This document shows positions 7,927 through 16,345 of a DNA stretch of 33,096 nucleotides, piece after piece. The position numbers and the translations under genes are program-made. The notes under the pieces were generated by a model. The model had not been told where the DNA came from, did not search any database, and was given only the letters and a program-made list of their open reading frames with translations. How positions within the stretch are numbered: the first letter of the stretch is position 1; each line of letters opens with the position of its first letter. Origin of the DNA: an uncultured beta proteobacterium (GTDB lineage: Bacteria > Pseudomonadota > Gammaproteobacteria > Burkholderiales > Burkholderiaceae_C); assembly GCA_903945325.1 (NCBI GenBank), contig CAJAVE010000037.1, positions 1-33,096 on the forward strand, read 5' to 3'.

Positions 7927-8238
7927 GGGTGCCGCTTTCTTGCCCGCCTTGGGTTTCAGCAAATCATCCAGATTTTTGACGATTTCCGCTTCAATGCGCC
8001 CCTTGAAAGCACCCAGCAAAAAACCCAGCTTGGCGTCCAGGTCAAAATGGTCCGAAGTCACGTGCAGGACACCGTTGACCCCCGAACGGGCAAAGGTGAC
8101 ACGGTCCTCCTTGGCACCTTCTTCGTAGGTGCATTCCATGCCGAATTCGGCTTCCACTTGCTCGGCCCACGCCAACGCGATTTTTCTCGCTGCCGCCAGA
8201 CTCAGTGAATGTTCGCGTCGGATGTGTAGATCTGCCAT
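7915..8238 (-). CDS. Polyhydroxyalkanoic acid system family protein (PHA_gran_rgn)
   Basis: A 107-residue member of the small proteins found near PHA genes in beta- and gammaproteobacteria. Typical blocks are IRREHSLSLAAARKIALAWA (N-terminal helix), VTFARSGVNGVLHVTSDHFD and LGFLLGAFKGRIEAEIVKNL near the C-terminus. Its biochemical role is not established; association with PHA synthesis is by family. ATG at 8238 is chosen over ATG at 8244 because AGGAGG touches the upstream ATG but is six bases from the downstream one. The Lys-rich tail PKAGKKAAPKKQ ends in codons supplied by the terminator T-run, and the stop codon is inside the terminator stem. Confidence 0.85.
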   Translation of the reverse strand: MADLHIRREHSLSLAAARKIALAWAEQVEAEFGMECTYEEGAKEDRVTFARSGVNGVLHVTSDHFDLDAKLGFLLGAFKGRIEAEIVKNLDDLLKPKAGKKAAPKKQ

Positions 8239-8244
8239 TGGCAT

Positions 8245-8250
8245 CCTCCT
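8245..8250 (-). promoter_or_regulatory. Consensus Shine-Dalgarno that decides the start of the PHA-system gene
   Basis: AGGAGG on the minus strand, immediately followed by ATG (8244) and, six bases on, by ATG (8238). Spacing favours the second ATG. Confidence 0.75.
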
Positions 8251-8333
8251 GGGAGTGGGTTTATCGCACTGGTTTGGTTCATACTCAGGCGCATCATAGA
8301 ACTGCTGGGACGCCGAAATGCGTTCGTCTGACC

Positions 8334-8657
8334 ATGCTGTACAAATTCAAATCCAAAGTGACCGGTGACCTGATCATGCTGGAGCCCAATGGGCGCCAGA
8401 TTCTGAACATTGTCGGAAAACACGACCAGACCAAGGGAATCCTGTTACCCCATGAGATGGATGGCGCCATTGCAGCCCTACAGCGCGCTATCGCCCAAGA
8501 GGAAGCAGCATTGGAGCAGCGCCGCCAGAAGGCCGAAGCTGCCGGCGAGACCGTTCCACGGCCCGATGCGGTCACATTACGCCAGCGCGCCGTGCCGTTC
8601 ATCGACATGCTCAGACAATGCGGGAAGGCTGGGAAAGAGATCGTCTGGGGTGTGTAA
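8334..8657 (+). CDS. DUF1840 domain-containing protein
   Basis: A 107-residue protein of the DUF1840 family, widespread in Burkholderiales and without known function. It starts MLYKFKSKVTGDLIMLEPNG, the family's signature opening, and continues with a central Ala/Gln/Glu-rich helix (AIAALQRAIAQEEAALEQRR) and the closing LRQRAVPFIDMLRQCGKAGK. Soluble and acidic-helical, with no signal peptide. The frame is open for 43 codons upstream, but the ATG at 8334 matches the conserved N-terminus. Its stop is six bases from the stop of the convergent Bug receptor gene. Confidence 0.87.
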   Translation: MLYKFKSKVTGDLIMLEPNGRQILNIVGKHDQTKGILLPHEMDGAIAALQRAIAQEEAALEQRRQKAEAAGETVPRPDAVTLRQRAVPFIDMLRQCGKAGKEIVWGV

Positions 8658-8663
8658 CGACCG

Positions 8664-9635
8664 TCAATCGGCGTAAACACCCGCTGCTTTGACGATGGGG
8701 CTCCATTTGGCAATTTCGGCCGCCACAAATCTCTTGTGCTCCGCTGGATCCACGCGCTTATCGCTCACCACCACAGCACCCAGGCCTTCCTGTTTCTTGA
8801 TGAAGTCAGGGTCCTTCAATGCCAGCTTCAACGCCGCATTGATTTTGGCAACAACCTCCGCAGGCGTCCCCTTGGGTGCGTAAAGACCTTGCCAGATGGT
8901 GACTTCAAAACCCTTGAGACCGGCTTCCTGCATCGTAGGCAAGTCCTTGAGGGCCGGTGTGGTTAGAGGCTTGGCCGTGGTCACGGCGTAGCCAATAACT
9001 TTTTTGGCTTCAATGTGGGAGGACGTATTGGTGGTTTGATCGCACATGAAATCGATCTGCCCGCCGATCAGGTCCGTCATGGCGGGACCGGTGCCCTTGT
9101 ACGGGACCGTGGTCATATCGACCTGCAAAGCATTTTGAAACAGCAAACCGCAAAGGTGCGAGGCCGAACCAACCCCTGCATTGCCCATATTGATCTTGCC
9201 CTTGTTTTGCCCAATCCAGGTGATCAGTTCCTTGAAGTTCTTGGCCGGAAGCGAGGGGCGACCAATCAGCGTCATGGGCACGTCACTGACCATGCCCAAA
9301 TACTCAAAGTCGCTTTCAACCTTGAAAGGGATGTTGCGCACCAGCGTAGGCATGGTGGCCATGCCAATGTGGTGAAGCAGCAGGGTGTACCCATCGGGCG
9401 CAGCCTTGGCAACCTTGTTGGCCCCTATAGAACCACCGGCCCCCGCCGCGTTGTCCACTAGAACCGTAACCCCACCCAGAGACTTGCGCATGGCCTCGGC
9501 CAGGTCACGGGCCGAACGATCTGTGGGGCCGCCCGCCGCGAACGGCACGACGATAGAAATCGACTTGCTGGGATAAACGTCTGCATGCGCCCACATTGCG
9601 GACAGTGCAGCAACAGCAACGACTAGTTTTTTCAT
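8664..9635 (-). CDS. Bug/TctC-family periplasmic tripartite tricarboxylate receptor
   Basis: Periplasmic binding protein of the Bug family, hugely expanded in Bordetella and Comamonadaceae, which binds small carboxylates or related ligands. The 323-residue precursor has the signal peptide MKKLVVAVAALSAMWAHA with cleavage likely before Asp19. Family blocks are VPFAAGGPTD (30-39), NAAGAGGSIGANKVAKAAPD (62-81) and the later VPYKGTGPAMTDLIGGQIDF. Start ATG at 9635 has AGAGGAA six bases upstream. No TctA/TctB membrane genes are in the window, so it is an orphan receptor as is usual for Bug proteins. The ligand is unknown; the adjacent acyl-CoA ligase operon on the same strand hints at a carboxylic acid. 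Confidence 0.9.
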   Translation of the reverse strand: MKKLVVAVAALSAMWAHADVYPSKSISIVVPFAAGGPTDRSARDLAEAMRKSLGGVTVLVDNAAGAGGSIGANKVAKAAPDGYTLLLHHIGMATMPTLVRNIPFKVESDFEYLGMVSDVPMTLIGRPSLPAKNFKELITWIGQNKGKINMGNAGVGSASHLCGLLFQNALQVDMTTVPYKGTGPAMTDLIGGQIDFMCDQTTNTSSHIEAKKVIGYAVTTAKPLTTPALKDLPTMQEAGLKGFEVTIWQGLYAPKGTPAEVVAKINAALKLALKDPDFIKKQEGLGAVVVSDKRVDPAEHKRFVAAEIAKWSPIVKAAGVYAD

Positions 9636-9726
9636 GGTTGTTCCTCTTTTTTGTACATGCCAGCCTAACGCCAACACGCGGTTTTACCATGATGGAAACT
9701 ACCTATGAGACCGAACCTCCATGATT

Positions 9727-9743
9727 CCCCACTGGCTGTGGGG
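9727..9743 (-). terminator. Weak GC-rich hairpin downstream of the ABC/ligase operon
   Basis: CCCCAC (9727-9732), loop TGGCT, GTGGGG (9738-9743). It lies 19 bases after the stop of the PaaK-like gene on the minus strand but is not followed by a T-run, so termination would be weak or Rho-dependent. Confidence 0.3.
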
Positions 9744-9762
9744 CGGCCCGACGCGGGGCACC

Positions 9763-11022
9763 CTATTTGTAGCTGCGTGCGTCCTCAATGATCTTGCCGT
9801 CGTTGGGCAAACTGCCTGGCGCAACGATCTCGACCTGACCGCGCAGTTTGGTGACATCGCGTATCGCTTCTTCGATGCGCGTGCTCAGGCCGTCCGGGTT
9901 GGTGTCTGCCTCTACCCGCAACGTCATCTTGTCATTGGCCATTTCACCACTCACGACCAGACGCGCCCGTGCCAGGCCGGAAAACCGCTTGACGATGTCG
10001 TCGACCTGCTTGGGATGAACAAACATGCCGCGAATCTTGGTGGTCTGGTCAGCACGCCCCATCCAGCCCTTGATGCGCATGTTGGTGCGACCCGTAGGGC
10101 ACTGACCTGGCAGTATGGCCGACAGGTCACCCGTTCCGAAACGGATCAGCGGGTAGCTGCCATTCATAGGGGTCACCACCAACTCGCCCACCTCGCCCTC
10201 GGCTACCGGGTCACCCGTACCCGGGCGCACGATCTCCACAATCACGTTTTCATCCAGAATCAGGCCTTCGCGGGCAGGCGTCTCGTAGGCGATCAATCCC
10301 ACATCGGCCGTGGCATAGCATTGGTAACCCGCAATGCCGTGATCCCCAAACCAGTCGCGCAAGCTCGGCGGAAAGGCTTCACCGCCAAACATGGCCTTGG
10401 TTATGCTGGGCAGGGCAACACCCATCTCCGCCGCTTTTTCCACAATGATTTTCAAGAAGCTTGGTGTACCGATGTAGCCTGCGGGCTGCAGGTCACGCAT
10501 GGCATAAACCTGCTGCTCCGTCTGCCCTGTACCCCCCGGAAAAACCGTGCAACCCATCGCATGGGCGCCGGTTTCCATCATGGAGCCAGCCGGCACAAAG
10601 TGGTAGCTGAAACTGTTGTGAATGAGTTCACCCGGCCTGAAACCTGCCGCGAAAATGGCCCGCGCCATGCGCCAATAGTCCCGAGCGTTTCCTTCGGGCT
10701 CATAAATAGGTCCGGGACTGGCGAAAACCCGGGGCATGTCCGGACCAAAACCGACGGCACTGAACCCGCCAAACACATTGCCCGCCGACCCCTGGGCGCG
10801 CGATGCCTGCTGTATCTCCTGCAACTCATGCTTGCGCGTTACGGGCAGCGTAGCCAATGCTGCGCGACTGGTGATACTTGCGGCATCAACGCCGCTCAAA
10901 ATGCGGGAGAACGCGGCACTGCGACTCTGGGCGTGCGCAACCTGACCTGGGAGGCAGGCCAGAAGCGCGTCCTCGCGCTGTGCCGGCGTGCGGGTTTCGA
11001 GCGCGTCATACGCAGTGGTCAT
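9763..11022 (-). CDS. Phenylacetate-CoA ligase (PaaK) family protein with an atypical P-loop
   Basis: A 419-residue adenylate-forming enzyme of the PaaK family, which activates aryl or other carboxylic acids to CoA thioesters via an acyl-AMP. Recognisable parts: the A5-like YATADVGLIAYE, the A7-like RFGTGDLSA, and the hinge/C-terminal GRADQTTKIRGMFVHPKQVD. The ATP P-loop that is SSGTTGxPT in PaaK reads ASPGPIYEPE at 101-110. Start ATG at 11022 has TTGGAG six bases upstream; a TTG at 11034 would add four residues. It is the last gene of a leftward operon, separated from livF by repeat copy 3. It could activate the acid imported by the ABC system or have lost ATP use; the second possibility is inference from the altered motif. 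Confidence 0.8.
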   Translation of the reverse strand: MTTAYDALETRTPAQREDALLACLPGQVAHAQSRSAAFSRILSGVDAASITSRAALATLPVTRKHELQEIQQASRAQGSAGNVFGGFSAVGFGPDMPRVFASPGPIYEPEGNARDYWRMARAIFAAGFRPGELIHNSFSYHFVPAGSMMETGAHAMGCTVFPGGTGQTEQQVYAMRDLQPAGYIGTPSFLKIIVEKAAEMGVALPSITKAMFGGEAFPPSLRDWFGDHGIAGYQCYATADVGLIAYETPAREGLILDENVIVEIVRPGTGDPVAEGEVGELVVTPMNGSYPLIRFGTGDLSAILPGQCPTGRTNMRIKGWMGRADQTTKIRGMFVHPKQVDDIVKRFSGLARARLVVSGEMANDKMTLRVEADTNPDGLSTRIEEAIRDVTKLRGQVEIVAPGSLPNDGKIIEDARSYK

Positions 11023-11047
11023 GCGGTTCTCCAAAAATGCATATTGT

Positions 11048-11096
11048 TGCTATACAGTTGATAGCTGCTTACGCATATTCTGTGCGGGCTACAGCC
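11048..11096 (-). repeat. Dispersed 50-bp hairpin repeat, copy 3
   Basis: Read on the minus strand it starts GGCTGTAGCCCGCAC, then AATATGCGTAAGCAG, and ends GCTAT-N7-ATAGC. It fills most of the 92-base gap between livF and the PaaK-like gene, so it is transcribed inside the operon. It is the only copy in minus orientation. Confidence 0.8.
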
Positions 11097-11114
11097 ATAA
11101 GTGACCAGAAATAG

Positions 11115-11927
11115 TCAGGCCAGCCAGCGTTTGCGGCGCTTGTAGCTTTTCACATCCTTGAAGCTCTTGCGTTCGCCGCCACCCATGCCCAGGTAGAACT
11201 CCTTGACGTCTTCGTTGGTCCGCAGGTAGTCTGCCGCACCGTCCATCACCACCCGACCGGATTCCATGATGTAGCCGTAGTCAGCGTACTTCAGGGCCAT
11301 ATTGGTGTTTTGCTCGGCTAGCAGGAACGTGACCTTTTCTTTGGTGTTGAGGTCTTTCACAATCTCGAACACTTCTTCCACGATCTGTGGCGCCAGACCC
11401 ATCGAAGGCTCATCGAGCAGCACCATGCTGGGGTTGGCCATCAATGCGCGGCCAATGGCACACATCTGTTGCTCACCACCCGAGGTATAGGCGGCCTGGC
11501 TGGTGCGACGGGTTTTCAGGCGCGGAAAGTAGTTGTAGACCTTTTCCAGGTTGGCATCGACCTCGGTCTTGCTCTTGCGGGTGTAGCCGCCGGTGAGCAG
11601 ATTTTCTTCGATCGTCAGGTGCGCAAAGCAGTGCCGACCTTCCATGACCTGCACCACGCCGCGCTGCACCAGGTCGGCCGGAGAGAGATTCTCGATGCGT
11701 TCACCCCGCAGTTCGATGGAACCCTTTGTGACCTCGCCACGCTCCCCCGCCAGCAGATTGGAAACTGCCCGCAGCGTGGTGGTCTTGCCCGCGCCATTGC
11801 CGCCCAGAATGGCGACGATACCTCCCTCCGGTACCTGCAGCGAAACGCCCTTGAGCACCAGAATCACGTGGTTGTAAATGACCTCGATGCCATTGACGTT
11901 GAGAACAATATTTTTCGCTTCACTCAT
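11115..11927 (-). CDS. livF: HAAT-family ABC transporter ATP-binding protein (LivF-like)
   Basis: One of the two ATPases of a branched-chain-amino-acid-type (HAAT) importer. 270 residues: Walker A GGNGAGKTT (42-50), Q-loop region VMEGRHCFAHLTIEENL, signature TSGGEQQ (148-154), Walker B MVLLDEP (168-174), then the switch histidine position occupied by Gln in LLAEQNTN, as is usual for LivF. It is longer than standard LivF (about 235) through a basic tail ERKSFKDVKSYKRRKRWLA. It is separated from the binding-protein gene by 171 bases holding a structured element. Its partners are LivG, LivH and LivM upstream on the same strand. The true substrate is probably a carboxylic or aromatic acid rather than leucine because two acyl-CoA ligases share the operon; this is inference. 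Confidence 0.9.
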   Translation of the reverse strand: MSEAKNIVLNVNGIEVIYNHVILVLKGVSLQVPEGGIVAILGGNGAGKTTTLRAVSNLLAGERGEVTKGSIELRGERIENLSPADLVQRGVVQVMEGRHCFAHLTIEENLLTGGYTRKSKTEVDANLEKVYNYFPRLKTRRTSQAAYTSGGEQQMCAIGRALMANPSMVLLDEPSMGLAPQIVEEVFEIVKDLNTKEKVTFLLAEQNTNMALKYADYGYIMESGRVVMDGAADYLRTNEDVKEFYLGMGGGERKSFKDVKSYKRRKRWLA

Positions 11928-12041
11928 GGTGATATTCCCGTTTGAACCAAATGAAAGCCCCGCACAGCGAGCCTTTCATTTGGCAGGTGGCAAGCCACCC
12001 TTCCAGAAACACCGTGGAACCGGCTTTGCCGGGCCACTGGT

Positions 12042-12088
12042 GTTGCCCCTTGAGGGGGGAGGACCGCTACACGCAGTGAGCGGGCAAC
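12042..12088 (-). other. Structured intercistronic element between binding-protein gene and livF
   Basis: Nested inverted repeats: outer GTTGCCC (12042-12048) with GGGCAAC (12082-12088), a CCCC-TTGA-GGGG hairpin at 12046-12057, and a CGCT/AGCG plus CAC/GTG stem around 12065-12082. In this position, after the highly expressed binding-protein gene, such a structure can stabilise the upstream message or attenuate the downstream one. Similar GC-rich intergenic hairpins are frequent in Comamonadaceae, by recollection only. Confidence 0.5.
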
Positions 12089-12098
12089 AGGGGTGTCA

Positions 12099-13415
12099 TC
12101 AAGACTGGCAGTCCGCGGGTGTGCGCGGTGTCAATTTCTTGTCGGCTGCGTACTTCGCCGCCGTGGTCTTGACCAGTGGCTTCAGAATCATCTCGTCGGC
12201 TTGCAGCCAATCAGAGGAGAAGTTCCACTTTTTGCCGTCCCAGGTGTGCACACGCGCCCAGTTGGAGCCCATGTGGTCGGCGCAGGTGGTGGCGATGGGG
12301 CGCATCACGCCGGCAAAGCCCAGTGCGTCGAGCTTCTTCTGGTCCAGAGCCAGGTTTTCATAGCCCCAACGCGCCTGCTCACCCGACATCCACTTGCCTT
12401 TACCAAAGCGTTCCTGTGCACGGCGTACGCCTTCCACAGCCAGCATGGCACTCATGGCACCACGCATATACAGCACCTGGCCCACTTCTTCTTTGGGTCC
12501 AGAGCCTTCACCCTTGGCATGGACTTTTTCCATGATTTCTTTCACGACGCCAGATTGAGGTTCGGCACCATGCTGCATGGTGACTGCGTTGTAGCCCTTG
12601 GCACCTTCGCCCACGTCCTTGACGTCTGGCTCGGCACCCGACCACCACACGCCATACATCTTGTCGCGTGGGTAACCTGTGGCTTGGGCTTCTTTCAAAG
12701 CGGTGGAGTTCATAACACCCCAGCCCCACAGCAACACGTAGTCAGGCTTGGCCTGGCGTACTTGCAGCCAGGTGGCTTTCTGGTCCACGCCAGGTGCCGT
12801 CACAGGCAGCAATTGCAGGTTGAAACCTAACTGGGCTGAGCGCTCCTGCAGCAACGGAATGGGTTCCTTGCCATACGGTGAGTCGTGGTAGACCAAGGTC
12901 ACTTTTTTGCCCTTGAGCTTCTCCATCCCGCCTTCTTTTTTGCCGATGGTCTGCACCAGTGCGTCGGCTGCCAGCCAGTAGGTGCCTGCCAGCGGAAAGT
13001 TCCACTTGAACACGGTGCCGTCCTGGCTTTCGCTGCGGCCATAGCCAGCGGTGATCAACGGGATCTTGTCACCAGGCGCTTTTTCGGTCAGCGCAAAGGT
13101 AATGCCGGTAGACAGCGGCTGGAACACGGTGGCTCCGCCGTGCTTGCCCTTGAGACGCTCATAGCATTCCACGCCGCGTGCCGTGTCGTAGCCGGTTTCG
13201 CACTCTTCGTAAATGATCTTCATGCCATTGATGCCGCCGCGCGCATTGACGAGCTTGAGGTAGTCAGAATAGCCGTTGGCCCATGGCACACCGTTGGGGG
13301 CGTATGGGCCGGTTCTGTAGGGCAGACCCGGGAAGAATTGCTCCTTGGCCTGGGCAAAGGCCCCGGCCCCGGCAGCGGCCAGCACACTGGCCAGAACAAC
13401 GTTGCGAATTTTCAT
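12099..13415 (-). CDS. HAAT-family periplasmic substrate-binding protein (LivK-like)
   Basis: High-affinity binding protein of the ABC importer. The 438-residue precursor has the signal peptide MKIRNVVLASVLAAAGAGAF ending near AQA, so the mature protein starts about Lys24. It is a type-I periplasmic binding fold, but larger than LivK (about 370), like the homologues found beside acyl-CoA ligases. Notable blocks are GIKxxYEECETGYD-like IIYEECETGYDTARGVECYE and VTLVYHDSPYGKEP. Start ATG at 13415 has TTAGGAGA seven bases upstream. It lies 65 bases after livM. The ligand is not visible from sequence; the family includes binders of amides, aromatic acids and branched amino acids. Confidence 0.88.
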   Translation of the reverse strand: MKIRNVVLASVLAAAGAGAFAQAKEQFFPGLPYRTGPYAPNGVPWANGYSDYLKLVNARGGINGMKIIYEECETGYDTARGVECYERLKGKHGGATVFQPLSTGITFALTEKAPGDKIPLITAGYGRSESQDGTVFKWNFPLAGTYWLAADALVQTIGKKEGGMEKLKGKKVTLVYHDSPYGKEPIPLLQERSAQLGFNLQLLPVTAPGVDQKATWLQVRQAKPDYVLLWGWGVMNSTALKEAQATGYPRDKMYGVWWSGAEPDVKDVGEGAKGYNAVTMQHGAEPQSGVVKEIMEKVHAKGEGSGPKEEVGQVLYMRGAMSAMLAVEGVRRAQERFGKGKWMSGEQARWGYENLALDQKKLDALGFAGVMRPIATTCADHMGSNWARVHTWDGKKWNFSSDWLQADEMILKPLVKTTAAKYAADKKLTPRTPADCQS

Positions 13416-13480
13416 GGAAGTCTCCTAAGGTTCGGCATTGGTATGCCTGTGGTTAACGAACGAACAACACGACAAAAAAA

Positions 13481-14557
13481 TCAGTGAGGGAAAGGCCAGA
13501 GCCGCAGCTTCTGCTTGGACAGCGCCCACAACTTGGCCAGACCATGCGGCTCCACAATCAGGAACCAGACAATCAGTGCGCCAAAGATGATCAGCTCGGC
13601 GTGGGATATGCCGGCGGTCGAAATTTCAACGCCGAACAGCTGACCCAAAAGCGGCAGGAACTGGTTCAGAAAAATTGGCAGCAACACAATAAAGCCTGCT
13701 CCAAAGAAGCTACCCATGATGGAGCCCATGCCGCCAATGATGACCATGAACAGCAAGCGAAACGACATGTCCACCGAGAATGCTGCCGGCTCCCAGGCGC
13801 CCAGGTAAACAAAGCCCCACAGGGCGCCGGCTACGCCAACGATGAAAGAGCTGACGGCAAAGGCGCTGAGCTTGGCATACATCGGGCGGATACCGATCAC
13901 GGCCGCAGCAACGTCCATGTCGCGGATCGCCATCCACTCACGCCCTACCGCACCGCGCACCAGGTTCTTGGCCATCAGTGCGACCACCACGAGGATGGAC
14001 AGACACAGGATGTACTTGGAAATAGGACTCTCAATGGGCAGACCGAACACTTGCAAGCCGGAAACCGAAACCGAACCGGAGGGCGCGTCATTAGTAAACC
14101 ATTTGATGCGCAGGAACATCCAGTCACTGAAAAACTGCGCCGCCAACGTGGCCACGGCCAGATAGAGCCCTTTGACCCGCAGACTTGGCAGGCCAAACAG
14201 AATGCCGAAAGCACTGGAACACAACCCGCCCAGCACCAGTGCCAGTACAAGAGGAATGCCGGGCACCCGGACAAAGAAATTAAAGGCTGCATAAGCGCCC
14301 ACTGCCATGAAAGCGCCCGAGCCGAGGGAAATCTGCCCGCAGTAGCCAACCAGAATATTCACACCCAATGCCGCCAGCGACATGATCAAAAAGGGAATGA
14401 AGATGGCACGAAACATATAGTCGCTGCCCAGCAAGGGCACTACGAGGAACGCCGCCGCAATCAGTAGCAGTATGGCCCAACGGTCCTGCGCAATAGCAAA
14501 AATCTGCTGGTCTGCGCGGTAGCTGGTCTTGTATTGGCCGTTTTCTCTGTAGAACAT
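13481..14557 (-). CDS. livM: HAAT-family ABC transporter permease (LivM-like)
   Basis: Inner-membrane permease, 358 residues, with about eight to ten hydrophobic helices. The family region LGVNILVGYCGQISLGSGAF is near residues 63-82, and the cytoplasmic EAA-like loop that docks to the ATPase is in GREWMAIRDMDVAAAVIGI. A 28-residue hydrophilic N-terminal leader precedes the first helix. It lies 24 bases after livH and pairs with LivH to form the channel. Confidence 0.9.
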   Translation of the reverse strand: MFYRENGQYKTSYRADQQIFAIAQDRWAILLLIAAAFLVVPLLGSDYMFRAIFIPFLIMSLAALGVNILVGYCGQISLGSGAFMAVGAYAAFNFFVRVPGIPLVLALVLGGLCSSAFGILFGLPSLRVKGLYLAVATLAAQFFSDWMFLRIKWFTNDAPSGSVSVSGLQVFGLPIESPISKYILCLSILVVVALMAKNLVRGAVGREWMAIRDMDVAAAVIGIRPMYAKLSAFAVSSFIVGVAGALWGFVYLGAWEPAAFSVDMSFRLLFMVIIGGMGSIMGSFFGAGFIVLLPIFLNQFLPLLGQLFGVEISTAGISHAELIIFGALIVWFLIVEPHGLAKLWALSKQKLRLWPFPH

Positions 14558-14581
14558 TTTTCTTACTCAATACGTTAGGTA

Positions 14582-15511
14582 TCAGACGCGGTCAATGATC
14601 TTCTCGCCGAACAACCCTTGGGGGCGGAACAGCAGGAACACGAGGGCCAGCACGTAGGCGAACCAGATTTCAATGCCCCCGCCCACATAGGGTCCCAGAA
14701 ACACTTCCGACAACTTCTCGCCGACGCCGATGATCAGTCCACCCACAATGGCCCCGGGTACCGAGGTCAAACCACCCAAAATCACCACTGGCAGGGCTCG
14801 CAGAGCGACAGTGGTCAGCGAAAACTGCACGCCCAGTTTGCTGCCCCAGATCATTCCAGCCACCAAAGCGACTACGCCAGCCACACACCAGACGATGACC
14901 CAGATACGGTTGAGTGGAATGCCAATCGACTGCGCCGCCTGGTGGTCATCTGCCACAGCCCGCAGGGCACGGCCGGTTGCCGTTTTTTGAAAAAATAGAC
15001 TCAGAGCAGCCACCAGCACGGCAGCGATGAGCGCCGCATACAGGTCTTCCTTGTTGATCAGAACGCCGCCTTCAAACATGCTCTCAAAGGCGAAGATGGG
15101 CTCCTTGGGCATACCGACATCAATTTTGTAGATGTCACTTCCAAAGATGGTCTGGCCGATGCCATCCAAAAAGTAGCTGATACCCAAGGTGGCCATCAGC
15201 AAGGTGGTGCCCTCCTGGTTGACCAGATGGCGCAGCACCAGGCGCTCGATGATCCAGGCGACGACAAACATCAGAAAGCCCGCAATGACGAAGGCAATGA
15301 GGTTAGCGGCAAAAGGGTTGCTTATTCCCGTATAAAGCGGTATCCATTCCGCAAAACGCGCCATCGCCAAAGCGGCAAACAGCACCATGGCGCCCTGCGC
15401 GAAATTGAAGACGCCTGAGGCTTTGTAGATCAGCACAAAGCCCAGCGCCACCAACGAATAGAGCATGCCTGCCATGAGGCCGCCCAACAGAGTTTCCAGA
15501 AAGAATGCCAT
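14582..15511 (-). CDS. livH: HAAT-family ABC transporter permease (LivH-like)
   Basis: Inner-membrane permease, 309 residues, of the usual length. It opens FLETLLGGLMAGMLYSLVAL, the typical first LivH helix, followed by GFVLIYKASGVFNFAQGAMV. The ATPase-docking loop is GRALRAVADDHQAAQSIGIP and the late glycine-rich VILGGLTSVPGAIVGGLIIG is characteristic. Start ATG at 15511 has AAGGAA seven bases upstream. Gap to livG is 12 bases, so the genes are translated from one message. Confidence 0.92.
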   Translation of the reverse strand: MAFFLETLLGGLMAGMLYSLVALGFVLIYKASGVFNFAQGAMVLFAALAMARFAEWIPLYTGISNPFAANLIAFVIAGFLMFVVAWIIERLVLRHLVNQEGTTLLMATLGISYFLDGIGQTIFGSDIYKIDVGMPKEPIFAFESMFEGGVLINKEDLYAALIAAVLVAALSLFFQKTATGRALRAVADDHQAAQSIGIPLNRIWVIVWCVAGVVALVAGMIWGSKLGVQFSLTTVALRALPVVILGGLTSVPGAIVGGLIIGVGEKLSEVFLGPYVGGGIEIWFAYVLALVFLLFRPQGLFGEKIIDRV

Positions 15512-15523
15512 CTTGATATTTCC

Positions 15524-16345
15524 TTAGTGTGAGGTGCCAAGGTAGGCGCTGATCACTTCGGGGCTGTTGCGCACCTCTTCAGGCGTGCCGTCACCAATTT
15601 TCTTGCCGTAGTCGAGCACCACCACGCGGTCGGAGATGTCCATCACCACGCCCATGTCGTGTTCGATCAAAACGATGGTGGTGCCAAATTCTTCATTGAC
15701 GTCCAGCACAAAGCGGCACATGTCCTGCTTTTCTTCAACGTTCATGCCGGCCATCGGCTCATCGAGCAGCAGCACCTGGGGCTCCATCGCCAGGGCGCGA
15801 CCCAAGTCCACGCGCTTTTGCAAACCGTAGGGCAATTGGCCCACCGGCGTCTTGCGAAAGGCCTGAATTTCCAGGAAGTCAATGATGCGCTCCACCGCCT
15901 CGCGGTGCATGATCTCTTCGCGCTCGGCCGGGCCGATGCGCAGCGCCTGCATGAAAATGTTGCTCTTGATCTTGAGGTTGCGCCCGGACATGATGTTGTC
16001 CAACACGCTCATGCCCTTGAACAGCGCCAGATTCTGGAAGGTGCGGCCAATGCCCATCACCGCCACCTGGTGGCTGTCCATGTGCTTGAACGCCTGGCCG
16101 CGAAAGGTAATGGAACCCTGCTGTGGCGTGTAGACCCCGTTGATGCAATTGAGCATGGAGCTCTTGCCAGCACCGTTGGGGCCAATGATGGCGCGCACTT
16201 CGTGCTCACGCACATTGAATGAAATATCGGTCAGCGCCTTGACGCCACCAAAACTCAATGAGATATTTTTGACATCCAGAATGATGTCGCCGATCTTCTT
16301 TTGTGCGCCTATTGGCGCCACGGCTGCGGGTGTGGTGTTGCTCAT
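15524..16345 (-). CDS. livG: HAAT-family ABC transporter ATP-binding protein (LivG-like)
   Basis: The second ATPase of the importer, 273 residues. Walker A GPNGAGKSS (55-63), Q-loop GRTFQNLALF, Walker B VLLLDEP (191-197), H-loop LIEHDMGVV. The ABC signature is LPYGLQKR (171-178), where LSGGQ is normal; LivG proteins often have LPYGxQR here, so it is a family trait rather than damage. The ATG overlaps the stop of the upstream acyl-CoA synthetase gene by four bases (ATGA), which indicates translational coupling of activation enzyme and transporter. Confidence 0.92.
   Translation of the reverse strand: MSNTTPAAVAPIGAQKKIGDIILDVKNISLSFGGVKALTDISFNVREHEVRAIIGPNGAGKSSMLNCINGVYTPQQGSITFRGQAFKHMDSHQVAVMGIGRTFQNLALFKGMSVLDNIMSGRNLKIKSNIFMQALRIGPAEREEIMHREAVERIIDFLEIQAFRKTPVGQLPYGLQKRVDLGRALAMEPQVLLLDEPMAGMNVEEKQDMCRFVLDVNEEFGTTIVLIEHDMGVVMDISDRVVVLDYGKKIGDGTPEEVRNSPEVISAYLGTSH

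Noticed and set aside
9721..11061. 446-codon open frame on the plus strand, opposite the PaaK-like gene.
   Set aside because: It is the antisense shadow of a gene with clear adenylation motifs; the translation is His/Arg/Gly-rich with no domain.
15741..15765. LivG signature LPYGLQKR instead of LSGGQ, suspected as an inactivating change.
   Set aside because: LivG-type ATPases commonly carry LPYGxQR at this position, and the Walker motifs are intact.
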